64,000 nucleotides of DNA. Source: Muriicola sp041358175 (GTDB lineage: Bacteria; Bacteroidota; Bacteroidia; Flavobacteriales; Flavobacteriaceae). The stretch covers positions 733,930 through 797,929 of the forward strand of contig NZ_JBGKBE010000001.1 in NCBI RefSeq assembly GCF_041358175.1, read 5' to 3'. Position 1 is the stretch's first letter. Each line of letters opens with the position of its first letter. A program made the position numbers and the translations under genes. Shown piece by piece: positions 1 to 9,317 of this stretch. The notes under the pieces are model-generated. The model did no database searches, was not told where the DNA came from, and saw nothing but the letters and a program-made list of their open reading frames with translations.

Positions 1-179
1 AGAAAAAATGGAATGAAATTCACCAGAAAATATCAGAAATTCTGGAGAAAGATTCCGAGCCCATCACTTTTCTTAAGAGTAAAAAGGGAGAGCATACTTC
101 CTTCTTTATTGAAGATCCCAATGGTTATGTGGTGGAATTTAAATGTTTTAAGGAACCTAAAGAAGTGTTTGCCTCCTGA
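1..179 (+). CDS. VOC (glyoxalase/bleomycin-resistance) family protein, 3' end only
   Basis: The gene is cut by the window edge: the frame reads from base 3 to a TGA at 177-179, so only the last 58 residues are seen. They contain FFIEDPNGYVVEFK, the C-terminal strand motif of VOC-fold proteins, where the Glu of VEFK is normally a metal ligand. The ending KEVFAS is common in small flavobacterial VOC proteins. The substrate cannot be told. An ATG frame overlapping it (13-222) has no recognisable motif and is treated as a shadow. The next gene follows on the same strand after 64 bases, with no clear terminator between. Confidence 0.75.
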   Translation, partial: KKWNEIHQKISEILEKDSEPITFLKSKKGEHTSFFIEDPNGYVVEFKCFKEPKEVFAS

Positions 180-243
180 AGGTTCAGGTTACACTAAAGC
201 ATTTGAAACAAATTCAAATTAATTTTTAAGGAAACTAATCCCC

Positions 244-1608
244 ATGTTAAAAATCATAGGTAGTGAAGAATGGTGTGTTTTTAAAGAACTCGGAATTCCT
301 GCAATAAAGGCCCGGGTGGATTCAGGGGCCAAAACTTCATCTATACAGGCTACCAATATTTCTGTTTTCCGAAAAAAGAAAGAGGATTGGGTGAAGTTTG
401 AGGTGAACCCCATTCAGGATAACAGGAGTATTACTGTAGATTGCGAGGCAAGGCTTGTAGATCGTCGTATTGTAAAAAGTTCAAGCGGTATCTCAGAAGA
501 GCGATTTGTGATCAGGACCCCGATGACAATGGGGGAAGACACATTCGAGATAGAACTTACACTGGCGAACCGGGATACCATGGAATTCAGAATGCTGTTA
601 GGAAGGGAAGCTCTAAATGGGAGATATATGGTAAACCCCGCCAAATCATATATGCTTCAAACCTTTACAGAGGACAGCATATCAGCTTCATATGCTCCCT
701 ATCTAAAAGAAAAGACCGGCTTAAAAATAGCCTTGTTGGCCAGCAATCCGAATTTGTACAGTAATAAACGCCTGGTAGAAGCTGCTGAAGCAAGAGGCCA
801 TGAAATTGTTTTCCTCAATGTAGAACTTGCCTATATGAAACTGGATGCCCGCTCGCCGGAAATCCGATATCGGGGAGGTAATATTTTGAAGGAGTTCGAT
901 GCTGTGATTCCAAGGATTAAACCTGCAGTCACTTTTTACGGCTGTGCTCTAATCAGACAATTTGACTACCTGGGGGTATACTGCCTGAACTCGGCAGAAG
1001 CCATCAGCCAATCCCGGGATAAGTTATTTGCCTCTCAATTATTTGCCAAGAATGACCTTCATATTCCTATTACGGGTTTTGCAAAATCTCCTATGGATAC
1101 AAAAGACCTGATCAAGATGGTAAACGGTGCCCCCCTCATCATTAAACTTCTTGAGAGTACTCAGGGAAAGGGGGTAGTGCTGGCCGAAACCAACAAGGCT
1201 GCGGAAAGTGTAATTAATGCATTTAAAAGTGTCCAAACCAACATCCTGGTACAGGAATTCATCAAGGAAGCCAACGGGCAGGATATCAGGTGCTTTGTCG
1301 TAAATGGGAAGGTGGTAGCTTCTATGCAGCGGCAGGCCGAGAAGGGTGAATTCAGGGCCAACCTTCACCAGGGGGGCAGGGCTTCCAGGATCAAGATCAC
1401 TGCTGAAGAGCGTAAACTGGCCATCAAGGCAGCAAAAATCCTGAATCTTTCCGTGGCCGGAGTAGACATCATCCGTTCTAACAAAGGTCCGCTATTACTT
1501 GAAGTGAATTCTTCCCCGGGCCTGGAGGGCATAGAAAATGCAACCGGAAAGGACATTGCGAACTCCATGATAGTGGCAATCGAGAAAAAATTAAAGTTTC
1601 AACACTAA
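244..1608 (+). CDS. rimK: RimB-like protease domain fused to RimK ATP-grasp ligase
   Basis: 454 residues in two parts. Residues 1 to about 145 match the RimB/ATP-dependent zinc protease family (aspartic-protease-like fold), with the D26-S-G-A-K-T motif near the start and a LLGREAL motif. Residues 155-454 are an ATP-grasp ligase of the RimK type, which adds glutamate to the C-terminus of ribosomal protein S6 or makes related peptide bonds; the Mg/ATP site shows as LLLEVNSSPGLEGIE near the C-terminus. Single-domain RimK is about 300 residues, so this is a real fusion of two functions that are separate genes in proteobacteria. The true substrate in flavobacteria is not known. Its stop overlaps the stop of the convergent neighbour in CTAA (1605-1608). 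Confidence 0.9.
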   Translation: MLKIIGSEEWCVFKELGIPAIKARVDSGAKTSSIQATNISVFRKKKEDWVKFEVNPIQDNRSITVDCEARLVDRRIVKSSSGISEERFVIRTPMTMGEDTFEIELTLANRDTMEFRMLLGREALNGRYMVNPAKSYMLQTFTEDSISASYAPYLKEKTGLKIALLASNPNLYSNKRLVEAAEARGHEIVFLNVELAYMKLDARSPEIRYRGGNILKEFDAVIPRIKPAVTFYGCALIRQFDYLGVYCLNSAEAISQSRDKLFASQLFAKNDLHIPITGFAKSPMDTKDLIKMVNGAPLIIKLLESTQGKGVVLAETNKAAESVINAFKSVQTNILVQEFIKEANGQDIRCFVVNGKVVASMQRQAEKGEFRANLHQGGRASRIKITAEERKLAIKAAKILNLSVAGVDIIRSNKGPLLLEVNSSPGLEGIENATGKDIANSMIVAIEKKLKFQH

Positions 1609-2552
1609 TTCAGAGTCCTTAGTTGCTTAAGCATTTCGGCTGTAGTTTTTTCAAGGTCGAATTCAGGTTGCCAACCCCAGTCTTGCCTGGCTTGTGAATC
1701 GTCTATACTGCTGGGCCAGGAATCGGCGATGGCCTGTCTGAAATCAGGTTCATAGGAAATACTGAATTCGGGAAGGTGGTTTTTAATGCTCCAGGCAATT
1801 TCCCCGGGGGTAAAACTCATTGCTCCGAGGTTGTAGGAGGAGCGGATACTTAATTTTTCCCCTTCACTCTCCATTAGTTCTATGGCAGCCCTGATCGCAT
1901 CGTCCATAAACATCATCGGCAGGGCAGTGTCCTCTTTTAAAAAACAATTGTATGTGCCTTCCTCCAATGCCTGAAGGTAGATCTCCACGGCATAATCGGT
2001 AGTGCCACCTCCTGGCTGTGTTTTCCAGCTGATGAGTCCAGGATAGCGCACGCTGCGCACATCCACACCGTATTTTGAGTAGTAGTAGGCACACCAGCGT
2101 TCTCCTGTCTGTTTGCTGATTCCGTATACCGTACTGGGTTCCATCAGGGTGTGCTGAGGTGTATTTTCTTTGGGTGTGTTCTTTCCAAAGACCGCAATAC
2201 TGGAAGGCCAGAAGATCTTTTCGATCTTATTTTCTTTGGCGAGGTTGAGGACATTAAAAAGGGAATTCATATTGAGATTCCAGGCCCGTTCCGGAAATTT
2301 CTCAGCCGTAGCGCTCAGCATAGCCGCCATCAGGTAAACCTCAGATACTTCATAAAGCATGACAATTTCCTCAACGGCATCATAACTCGTGGCATCCAGT
2401 ATCTCAAAGGGTCCTGAATTCATCAGCGAATCAGAACCTTCCCTTATATCGCTCGCAATGACGTTTTCATTACCATATCGCTCGCGTAATGCAAGCGTAA
2501 GTTCTGTTCCGATTTGGCCACAGGCCCCTAAAATGAGTATGGATTGTTGCAA
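1605..2552 (-). CDS. tdh: L-threonine 3-dehydrogenase, SDR type
   Basis: Extended short-chain dehydrogenase of the UDP-galactose-epimerase-like threonine dehydrogenase family, which oxidises L-threonine to 2-amino-3-ketobutyrate with NAD in the cytoplasm. Seen: the Rossmann motif GACGQIG at the N-terminus, SSIAVFG with the catalytic Ser, YGISK as the YxxxK pair, and RYPGLIS followed by PGGGTTDYAVEI, which is diagnostic for this TDH type rather than for sugar epimerases. No ATG is available; both possible starts are TTG, at 2582 and 2552. I prefer 2552 because the protein then begins MQQSILILGACGQIG, like family members of about 315 residues. Ends convergently with rimK, sharing stop bases. 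Confidence 0.88.
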   Translation of the reverse strand: MQQSILILGACGQIGTELTLALRERYGNENVIASDIREGSDSLMNSGPFEILDATSYDAVEEIVMLYEVSEVYLMAAMLSATAEKFPERAWNLNMNSLFNVLNLAKENKIEKIFWPSSIAVFGKNTPKENTPQHTLMEPSTVYGISKQTGERWCAYYYSKYGVDVRSVRYPGLISWKTQPGGGTTDYAVEIYLQALEEGTYNCFLKEDTALPMMFMDDAIRAAIELMESEGEKLSIRSSYNLGAMSFTPGEIAWSIKNHLPEFSISYEPDFRQAIADSWPSSIDDSQARQDWGWQPEFDLEKTTAEMLKQLRTLN

Positions 2553-2616
2553 GAAGTGTATAATTAACGGAGTTCCTTTCAAAGATAGCTTTTATTAAAA
2601 TTTGTACATTCGTTCT

Positions 2617-3111
2617 ATGAAAAAAATAATGTCTATCCTTTCTTTATTCCTGCTTCTACAGGCTTGTCAGGAGTCTGGAAAAGAAGGAGAATCCACTAAG
2701 GAAGAAGTACAGTTCTTTTCGCTTGATTCTATGCCCGGCAGGGTTGCCTTAAACTCAAAGGCAGCAAATATTGTGAAGGACTGGAGAGAATTCAATGAGT
2801 TGGAAACCGGATTTAATGCTCTGTCGACGGTTGCCAACGAAGAGGACCTGATCCTGGTCCTCGAAGATCTGGTAGAAAAGCAGAAACGGCTGGAAGAAGG
2901 GCCTTATCCGGTGGAATTCGACATTCCACAAGTGAAAAGCAGGCAAAAAGTGATGAAAACCTTTATTTTCAAGACCAGGGCCGCAGCAGAATACCGTATT
3001 GATGCCACCGCTCCGGCGATTGAGATGACCGACGCTTATAATGCTCTTAGAACCCAGCTCAATGTTATTGTAAATAATACCCTTGACACTGAATTACTTA
3101 TAGATGAATAA
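2617..3111 (+). CDS. Small exported lipoprotein of unknown function
   Basis: 164 residues from the ATG at 2617 (an in-frame TTG at 2602 adds five unlikely residues). The N-terminus is a lipoprotein signal, MKKIMSILSLFLLLQAC, with the Cys as lipidation site. The rest is mostly helical and charged, with no motif that I recognise; it contains a Lys/Glu-rich segment about residues 90-115. The next gene starts inside its last codons (8-base overlap, 3104-3111), so the two are translationally coupled, and the trehalase follows, suggesting a small operon of envelope proteins. Confidence 0.75.
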   Translation: MKKIMSILSLFLLLQACQESGKEGESTKEEVQFFSLDSMPGRVALNSKAANIVKDWREFNELETGFNALSTVANEEDLILVLEDLVEKQKRLEEGPYPVEFDIPQVKSRQKVMKTFIFKTRAAAEYRIDATAPAIEMTDAYNALRTQLNVIVNNTLDTELLIDE

Positions 3112-3601
3112 AATTTTATTTCTGCTGTTAAGCATTTCTATGCTAAGCCAATTACAGGCTCAGACTTCGGATACCGAACTGATCAACACTACTCTGGATA
3201 ACTGGCATAAGGCGGCCGCTGAGGCCGATTTTAATGCCTATTTCAATCTGATGACAAAGGATGCTGTATTTATTGGGACAGATGCAGCCGAGGTTTGGAA
3301 TAAACCTGAGTTTATGGCCTTTTCCAAGCCTTATTTTGAACAGGGCAAAGCCTGGAATTTCACTTCAATTGACCGAAATTTATACATAGACCCTAGTGGA
3401 AGCCTGGCCTGGTTTGACGAATTACTCAATACCTGGATGCAGCTTTGCAGGGGTTCGGGAGTGTTAAAAAAGGAAAATGGAGAGTGGAAAATAGCCCATT
3501 ATGTCCTTTCCCTTACCATTCCTAACGATGAGATCGAGCCTGTCATAGAACTGAAAAAGGAAAAAGACAGTGTCTTCAGCAATAGCCTTTTGAAACAATA
3601 A
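3104..3601 (+). CDS. Exported SnoaL-like / NTF2-fold protein
   Basis: 165 residues with a Sec signal peptide ending at LQAQ. The mature part starts with a helix and TLDNWHKAAAEADFNAYFNLMTKDAVFIGTD, the typical opening of nuclear-transport-factor-2-like (SnoaL/DUF4440) proteins, and ends NGEWKIAHYVLSL, the last strands of that fold. The fold is used for small enzymes and for ligand binding, so the function stays open. Location is likely periplasmic. It overlaps the upstream lipoprotein by 8 bases and lies 56 bases before the trehalase gene on the same strand. Confidence 0.82.
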   Translation: MNKILFLLLSISMLSQLQAQTSDTELINTTLDNWHKAAAEADFNAYFNLMTKDAVFIGTDAAEVWNKPEFMAFSKPYFEQGKAWNFTSIDRNLYIDPSGSLAWFDELLNTWMQLCRGSGVLKKENGEWKIAHYVLSLTIPNDEIEPVIELKKEKDSVFSNSLLKQ

Positions 3602-3657
3602 AATGGAAGGACGAAAATCGTATCGACCTAATTAATAAAATTTAAATCCTGAAAATC

Positions 3658-5247
3658 ATGAATCGGTATATCACTTTGATATTTATTTCTTTTCTCCTGC
3701 TCGCAGGATGCAGGGAACAGCCTAAAACGATAACAGGGGCTGATTTTTACCAAACGGAATTATTCAGGGATGTGCAGCTTGCGGCCATTTATAAAGATTC
3801 TAAAACCTTTGTAGACATGGTGCCAGACCGTTCTCACGGAGAATTGATTCAGTTGTATAATGAGGAGAAAGAAAAGCCTGATTTTGACCTGAAGGCTTTT
3901 GTAGATGCCCATTTTAGTGACCCTTTTGTTTCCGGTCAGAATATTGTGACCGATACAACCAAGAATATGTATGAGCACATCAGCAGTATGTGGGGGAAAC
4001 TAACCCGGGGTCCGGATACACCGATGGAATTTTCTTCCAGGATTGCGCTACCTCACCAATACGTAGTTCCCGGAGGCCGTTTCAGGGAAATTTATTACTG
4101 GGACAGTTACTTTACCATTGAAGGGCTTATGGTAGACAAGCAGGAGGCACTGGCGAAAAGCATGGTGGATAATTTTAGTTTTCTGATCGACTCCCTCGGT
4201 TTTATCCCCAATGGCACACGTAATTATTACCTGACACGCTCACAACCCCCATTTTATGCCCTTATGGTAGATGCCGTTACGCGTGATACCAAAGGTTTGT
4301 TTCCCGACTATTATCCGTTTATTTTAAAAGAATATAACTTCTGGATGGCAGGGTTGGACGAAATCAAGCAACCTTTTAGTGCGGAAAAATATGTTGTCCA
4401 AATAGAACAAGGGAAGTTCTTAAACAGGTATTGGGACAGTGGGATCACACCCAGACCGGAGGCCTACAAGGAAGACGCACACCTGGCAAGCGATCTTCCT
4501 TCTAAATCTGAGAAGGAAAAACTCTATACACAACTCAGATCCGGAGCTGCTTCTGGCTGGGACTTCAGCAGCAGATGGTATACGACAGAGGGAGAATTCG
4601 GCACCACAAAAACGGCTGATCTCCTGGCCGTAGATCTCAATTGCCTCATGTATTTTATGGAGATAAGTATTGCTAAAGGATATGCCCTGGATAATGACGG
4701 GGAGAACGAGGCTTTGTTTCTGTCGAAGGCCAATGAGCGGAAAGCTGCTATACAGGATTTGTTCTGGAATGAGGAAGAGGGTTATTTTTATGATTATAAC
4801 TTCACTCAGAAAGACTTTGGCAGAACGGCAACTCTGGCTGGTGCTTTCCCTTTATTTTTTGAACTGGCAACAACGGAACAGGCCAGAGGAGTTAGAGATA
4901 AACTGATGTCGGATTTCCTGAAGGATGGAGGACTTGTAACCACTTTGGAAAATTCAGGGCAGCAATGGGATGCCCCTAACGGATGGGCGCCATTGCAATA
5001 TATAGCTGTTGAAGGACTGCTCAACTACGGCTACGTAGACGAGGCCAAGACTATAATGCAACGCTGGCTGGCTTTAAACGAACGAGTCTATGAAGACACC
5101 GGGAAGATGATGGAAAAATACAATGTTGAAGACATCAGCCTGCCGTCTGGGGGAGGGGAATATGAAACCCAGGATGGATTTGGATGGACCAATGGGGTGG
5201 CGCTAAGTTTCAAAGCTTTACTGGATGAGATGGATCCGGGAGAATAA
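3658..5247 (+). CDS. treA: Alpha,alpha-trehalase (GH37), lipoprotein
   Basis: Hydrolyses trehalose to two glucose. Both family signatures are present: PGGRFREIYYWDSYF from residue 138 and QQWDAPNGWAPLQ from residue 435. The expected catalytic acids are D302 in SGWDFSSRW and E501 in GGGEYETQDGFGWTNG. The N-terminus is a lipoprotein signal (FLLLAGC, Cys at 18), so the enzyme is probably anchored in the periplasm or outer membrane, unlike the soluble periplasmic E. coli TreA. The length of 529 is normal for the family. No sugar transporter or regulator gene lies beside it; the two upstream genes are small exported proteins. A strong bidirectional terminator follows. Confidence 0.95.
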   Translation: MNRYITLIFISFLLLAGCREQPKTITGADFYQTELFRDVQLAAIYKDSKTFVDMVPDRSHGELIQLYNEEKEKPDFDLKAFVDAHFSDPFVSGQNIVTDTTKNMYEHISSMWGKLTRGPDTPMEFSSRIALPHQYVVPGGRFREIYYWDSYFTIEGLMVDKQEALAKSMVDNFSFLIDSLGFIPNGTRNYYLTRSQPPFYALMVDAVTRDTKGLFPDYYPFILKEYNFWMAGLDEIKQPFSAEKYVVQIEQGKFLNRYWDSGITPRPEAYKEDAHLASDLPSKSEKEKLYTQLRSGAASGWDFSSRWYTTEGEFGTTKTADLLAVDLNCLMYFMEISIAKGYALDNDGENEALFLSKANERKAAIQDLFWNEEEGYFYDYNFTQKDFGRTATLAGAFPLFFELATTEQARGVRDKLMSDFLKDGGLVTTLENSGQQWDAPNGWAPLQYIAVEGLLNYGYVDEAKTIMQRWLALNERVYEDTGKMMEKYNVEDISLPSGGGEYETQDGFGWTNGVALSFKALLDEMDPGE

Positions 5248-5264
5248 AAATTATTGACATAAAT

Positions 5265-5295
5265 AAAAAAGGAGGCCTCAGGCCTCCTTTTTTTT
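5265..5295. terminator. Bidirectional intrinsic terminator
   Basis: A perfect 7-bp stem, GGAGGCC (5271-5277) and GGCCTCC (5281-5287), closes a 3-base loop. It has a run of A before it and a run of eight T after it, so it can end transcription of the trehalase gene on the plus strand and of the convergent TPR gene on the minus strand, whose stop codon lies inside the T run. Confidence 0.9.
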
Positions 5296-5992
5296 AGTTT
5301 TTTTCTTCCTCCGGTTTTCCCTTTCTCGATTCCAACGCTTGTTTACTCAGGCTGGCGAGATTAAAATTAGGTTCAAGAGCAAGTGCTTCGTCTATGGTGC
5401 TAATAGCGGCTTCAATATTGGCGTGATCTGTATTGTATTGGACCAGCCCCTTTAAATGCAATAAAGCAGCTTTCAGGGAAACTTCATAGGGTTGCTGTCT
5501 TTCGTAGAAAGCATAGGTCATTTCCTCCTGAACATTCGCCAGAGCATATTCAATATTCGCCATTGCGCCATCATTGTCGCCGGTCTGGATTTTTAAATCA
5601 GCAATTTCATATGCGAGGTAGGCATTTGGAGATCTTTGATTCAGTATTTCAAATTGCTCCAACGCCCTTTTAGGCTGATTGATCGCTTTAAGGCTGATGG
5701 CTTTTACCTGTACAGCCAGATCAGAATCAGCTTCGTTTTTTTCTATACCAATAGTATTAAGGGCCTGTATATGCTGATTGTTGTTTGCGTAAACATACCC
5801 CAGGGTATCTCTTCTTTCCTTAGAGGGAGATATTACATTGAGATGCGTTAAAGCATTAATTACGCCATTGACATCCCCCTGTTTTTTCATCTGGGTATAA
5901 AAGGCTTCGTAGTGCGATTTCAGGTCGGTTGAACTCTGTCCAAAGGAATAGGAGGCTGAGATCAATAAAAGGATAACTATACGTATTCTCAT
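5294..5992 (-). CDS. Exported TPR-repeat protein
   Basis: 232 residues, signal peptide ending at SYSFGQ. The rest is helical tetratricopeptide-like repeats; the clearest are around residues 100-150 (KRALEQFEILNQRSPNAYLAYEIADL) split over two helices, and near the C-terminus (AISTIDEALALEPNFNLASL). Such proteins act as protein-binding scaffolds in the periplasm; no partner is evident. The C-terminus is a highly charged KGKPEEEKN tail. A matching -7 promoter element lies about 20 bases upstream, so it is probably transcribed alone, ending in the shared terminator with the trehalase gene. Confidence 0.8.
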   Translation of the reverse strand: MRIRIVILLLISASYSFGQSSTDLKSHYEAFYTQMKKQGDVNGVINALTHLNVISPSKERRDTLGYVYANNNQHIQALNTIGIEKNEADSDLAVQVKAISLKAINQPKRALEQFEILNQRSPNAYLAYEIADLKIQTGDNDGAMANIEYALANVQEEMTYAFYERQQPYEVSLKAALLHLKGLVQYNTDHANIEAAISTIDEALALEPNFNLASLSKQALESRKGKPEEEKN

Positions 5993-6013
5993 TTTCTACA
6001 CATTTTAGTGCGG

Positions 6014-6021
6014 CAAAATTA
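6014..6021 (-). promoter_or_regulatory. Bacteroidota -7 promoter element for the TPR gene
   Basis: On the minus strand this reads TAATTTTG, an exact match to the TAnnTTTG consensus used by the Bacteroidota primary sigma factor. It ends 21 bases before the ATG at 5992. No good TTTG -33 box was seen. Confidence 0.5.
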
Positions 6022-6107
6022 ATATTAATTTTTGGCTTCCCCTATGAAATGACTGGAAATGATATCATTAGGAGAATAGCTGAATGTAATTTATGGAACT
6101 GATGAAT

Positions 6108-6923
6108 TTATACGCCGGAGGTATCTATCGGTTTTTTAAATTCGAATCCCAGAGATTCAAGGGTTCTGGCTTTGACTACCTTCCCCGATTTTCCTGCATA
6201 TCCCTTTTTATAAGTAGGTTCCGCCAGACCTCGTTTACGGGCTTGCTCACAGTAATATTCTCTTTTAGTAGGATGTAAGGGATAAACACCATTGATAAGA
6301 GTATTCCACCAGGCTTCGGAAATTATGCTGGTTAAAATATCGAGACAATCATCCAGGTGGATCAGGTTAATGAAATCATCTCCGTTCGTTAGATTTTGCT
6401 GCCCTGATAAATAGGTAACCGGATGCCGGTCACTCCCGATCAGTCCTCCAAATCTCACTATAGTAGAATCCATAGAAGAATCCTTTACAAAAAGGTTCTC
6501 GGCTTTGAGTACGGCTTTGGCAGATGCCGTAACAGGTGCGGGCTTGGTTTTTTCTGTAACTTCTCCCTGCAGTTTTCCGTAAACCGAAGTACTACTCACA
6601 AAAATAACCTTATCAATATGCATAATCCTGCATGCCTCGTATAACTGTTCAATTTTAGCTAGGTAGTCAGTGGAATCTCCCTCTCTTTTTGGAGGGATGT
6701 TTATTACCAGTACGTCCACTTCTTTCAGGAAGTCGATTAGATGCCCCCTGGCTCCCTCTTTGAACAATTCAACGTAGAATGGGTTAATCCCTTCCTGCTT
6801 TAAAATCTCCAGGTTCGCTTTAGTTGTAGTAGTTCCTGAAACGGTATACTTGAGTGAAATCATTTTTTTGGCCAGGGCGAAACCCAGCCAGCCACATCCC
6901 AGTATGCCGATGTTAGGTTTCAA
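6108..6923 (-). CDS. YeeZ-like NAD(P)-dependent epimerase/dehydrogenase
   Basis: 271-residue atypical short-chain dehydrogenase. The N-terminus MKPNIGILGCGWLG is the dinucleotide-binding glycine motif; SSTSVYGKLQGEVTE gives the Ser of the active site, but the usual YxxxK is not clear (TASAKAVLKAE stands there), as in the YeeZ subgroup. The reaction is not known for this group. Its start overlaps the stop of the upstream M28 peptidase gene by four bases (6920-6923), so the two are co-translated. Confidence 0.82.
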   Translation of the reverse strand: MKPNIGILGCGWLGFALAKKMISLKYTVSGTTTTKANLEILKQEGINPFYVELFKEGARGHLIDFLKEVDVLVINIPPKREGDSTDYLAKIEQLYEACRIMHIDKVIFVSSTSVYGKLQGEVTEKTKPAPVTASAKAVLKAENLFVKDSSMDSTIVRFGGLIGSDRHPVTYLSGQQNLTNGDDFINLIHLDDCLDILTSIISEAWWNTLINGVYPLHPTKREYYCEQARKRGLAEPTYKKGYAGKSGKVVKARTLESLGFEFKKPIDTSGV

Positions 6924-9196
6924 TGACGGATTGTTTTTTTTGTAATTATAGCATCATTCAAAACAAAAGGCATTGGAATATTGTCTTCCGGTCTGGGAGG
7001 GATTTCCATAAGAGGATGCTCTAAAAGATCATTCGAAGCTTCGTATAAAGTCAGTTTCAATTCAGCACCTGCAGGGATACTCAACTTTAACATGGTAGAA
7101 TCGTTATCGCTGATATAATGCGTAAATAAGCGTGTACCCCGCTGTTTCAAATAGAACTCGGAGAGTTCGATCCCATTCACACTGGCTTCGCTTACCGGTG
7201 TAGTATCTGTGTATACATCAAGTCTGTTTACCGTCCGCTGAGGAAAAATGCCTATTTCAAGAATGCGTTTCTGATCCAGAGTGGTGTCGTTTTCAATGGT
7301 GACTACCGGTCCTGGGATTGATTTGAGTGGGGCTTTTGAGGAATAGGTAATTCTTGAGCCGTATTTGCTATAAATAACATTATTCATTTTATCTGGCCTA
7401 ACCTTCTCTTTTCCCAGGGTTGCTGAGGTCCATTTAGAAAGCTCGTGTTCATAGGTGCCCCATCTGGCTTCTTTTTCGTCTGTATCAAGAATATAGACCA
7501 GACTGGTGGGTTTGGCCTTTTCAGGGGTAAAATCCGATTGGAAATGAGCAATAATCAGGGCAATAAGGCCGCCAAGGAAACTGAGTGTTCCCAGCAATTT
7601 CTTGCCGGTATAACGGGCAGTTAAGGGAGCTAAAAGCCAAAATCCAAGCGTTGTAAATGCAGTGGCTGTAACCAGCATTTTAAGGCCTAAAGCTACAGGG
7701 AACATTGCAATAAAGGGTGCGTAGATAAAAACGGCCGGGAGGGTCAGAAACCACATCAGCAAGGGATCGGGTTCCTTTTGGTAGAGGGTAACTAACAGGG
7801 ATGCCAGAAGGGCGTACAGGGGGATGACAAAAAAGCTTGCCCCGGGAAGGTACTGCGCTACTGCCCAGCAAATAAGCAGCCAGATAAGTGCAGGAGCTAT
7901 TAGCAGATCGGCTACTGTAATCGATTTTACCAGACGATACATCCAGAAACAGACCGCGAGAGAGAGAAATACAAATGCCAGGATATAAGTGTGGCCGTTA
8001 TAGGGAAATCCGTGCAAGATGTCTTTGTATTCTGGATATACAGCAGTAAGCAGGCCCCAGATATAATATCCTATGGAACCATTGATCAGAAGCGAAGCCA
8101 GAACAGGGATAAAACCCTTTAGAATCCCCTTTGAACTAAGTGTTTTATTCTTAAGACCGAAGAATAATAAGACCAGGAAGACCCCCACAGCAAGAAACCA
8201 CATAGGCCAAATCCAGTCGAAAGGATAATTAACCAATTCAAATACAGGAATGTTAAAATATACCTCATCATTCAGGCTTTTCAGTTGCCCAAGATCAGTT
8301 TCACTAAAATGAAGAAGCAGGGGCATCAGGTAACTACCCTGGTGCGTTAGAGAATTCCGATTAAGCCGTTCATAAGAATCGCGCACAGAGTGATAATCGT
8401 AATGGTCATCGATAAAAGCAAAATTAAAACCTTCAATATCCTGGTCTTCGCGGAACACGGTAAGGTCAGTATCATTGGGAAGCAGTTTATAAATACTGTA
8501 GGCCAGCGAATTTGTCACGGGAAAAGCCGGATTCGCCTGTACAAACTCTTTTAACAACTTTTCATTGCCCCTGTTAGTCTCCATAAACATATAGCTGGGA
8601 CCACCACTTCCCCTGGCTTCAAAATTGAGGATGAGCCCAACATCTGAGGTCCAGGGATGCCTGTTCGAAAACAAGTCGGCCCCATTGAGTCCCAATTCTT
8701 CAGCATCGGTAATCAGGATAATGATATCGTTCTTTGGCGTTATTTCCTTCTCAAGGAAGGCACGAATTCCTTCTAGAATTGTTGCAACTCCGCTTCCGGC
8801 ATCGCTGGCTCCCAGAGAGGAGTGGGGGTTGCTGTCATAATGAGAAAGAAGCAAAAGTGCTTTCCCATCTCCGCTACCTTTAATTTTGCTTACAATATTG
8901 ATCGCTTTGCTGTAATTGGCCCAATCGCCGGCAGTATATCCTTGCTGCAAGCTAACTTCAAGGCCCATCGCTTCCAATTCGCTAACAATATACTCTCTAA
9001 CCTCTTTATGCGCCGGAAATCCAACGGCATGTGGTTTTCTCGATATTTCCTTCACGTGTTTCAGAGCCCGGTCTGTAGAAAATCCGTATAATTCATTTAT
9101 ACTGGTATTGGAATCAGAGGGCATCAGAGCTTTAAAACTCCAAATCACGGCAAGAACGAGTAGCGGAAGGGTAATCCAGAGCCTGGTTTTTTTCAT
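6920..9196 (-). CDS. Membrane M28 aminopeptidase with polytopic C-terminal half
   Basis: 758 residues. After one N-terminal membrane segment (residues 7-25) comes an M28 zinc peptidase domain: H119 in SHYDS, D132 in ASDAGSG, the E166-E167 pair in TDAEELGLNG, E193 in NFEARG and a final His in DDHYDYHSVRDSYE near residue 270. From about residue 320 to 560 there are several hydrophobic segments typical of a multi-pass membrane region, followed by a soluble C-terminal domain of about 190 residues. This layout resembles fungal vacuolar membrane proteases (Pff1) and is common in Bacteroidota. The catalytic domain should face the periplasm. Expected activity is release of N-terminal amino acids. Confidence 0.9.
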   Translation of the reverse strand: MKKTRLWITLPLLVLAVIWSFKALMPSDSNTSINELYGFSTDRALKHVKEISRKPHAVGFPAHKEVREYIVSELEAMGLEVSLQQGYTAGDWANYSKAINIVSKIKGSGDGKALLLLSHYDSNPHSSLGASDAGSGVATILEGIRAFLEKEITPKNDIIILITDAEELGLNGADLFSNRHPWTSDVGLILNFEARGSGGPSYMFMETNRGNEKLLKEFVQANPAFPVTNSLAYSIYKLLPNDTDLTVFREDQDIEGFNFAFIDDHYDYHSVRDSYERLNRNSLTHQGSYLMPLLLHFSETDLGQLKSLNDEVYFNIPVFELVNYPFDWIWPMWFLAVGVFLVLLFFGLKNKTLSSKGILKGFIPVLASLLINGSIGYYIWGLLTAVYPEYKDILHGFPYNGHTYILAFVFLSLAVCFWMYRLVKSITVADLLIAPALIWLLICWAVAQYLPGASFFVIPLYALLASLLVTLYQKEPDPLLMWFLTLPAVFIYAPFIAMFPVALGLKMLVTATAFTTLGFWLLAPLTARYTGKKLLGTLSFLGGLIALIIAHFQSDFTPEKAKPTSLVYILDTDEKEARWGTYEHELSKWTSATLGKEKVRPDKMNNVIYSKYGSRITYSSKAPLKSIPGPVVTIENDTTLDQKRILEIGIFPQRTVNRLDVYTDTTPVSEASVNGIELSEFYLKQRGTRLFTHYISDNDSTMLKLSIPAGAELKLTLYEASNDLLEHPLMEIPPRPEDNIPMPFVLNDAIITKKTIRH

Positions 9197-9317
9197 GTGT
9201 TGTTATTCTTCTTTAAAAATAAAAAATAATCACTGGTCACTGTTGTTTGTCGACTAATTTTAGAAGATATACCCAAATTTCTTATATTTAAGGCTAACCA
9301 ATTTAAAACTAACAGGT

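Noticed and set aside
13..222. 69-residue plus-strand frame at the window start
   Set aside because: The overlapping frame ending at 179 carries a clear VOC motif; this frame is Lys-rich with no recognisable content.
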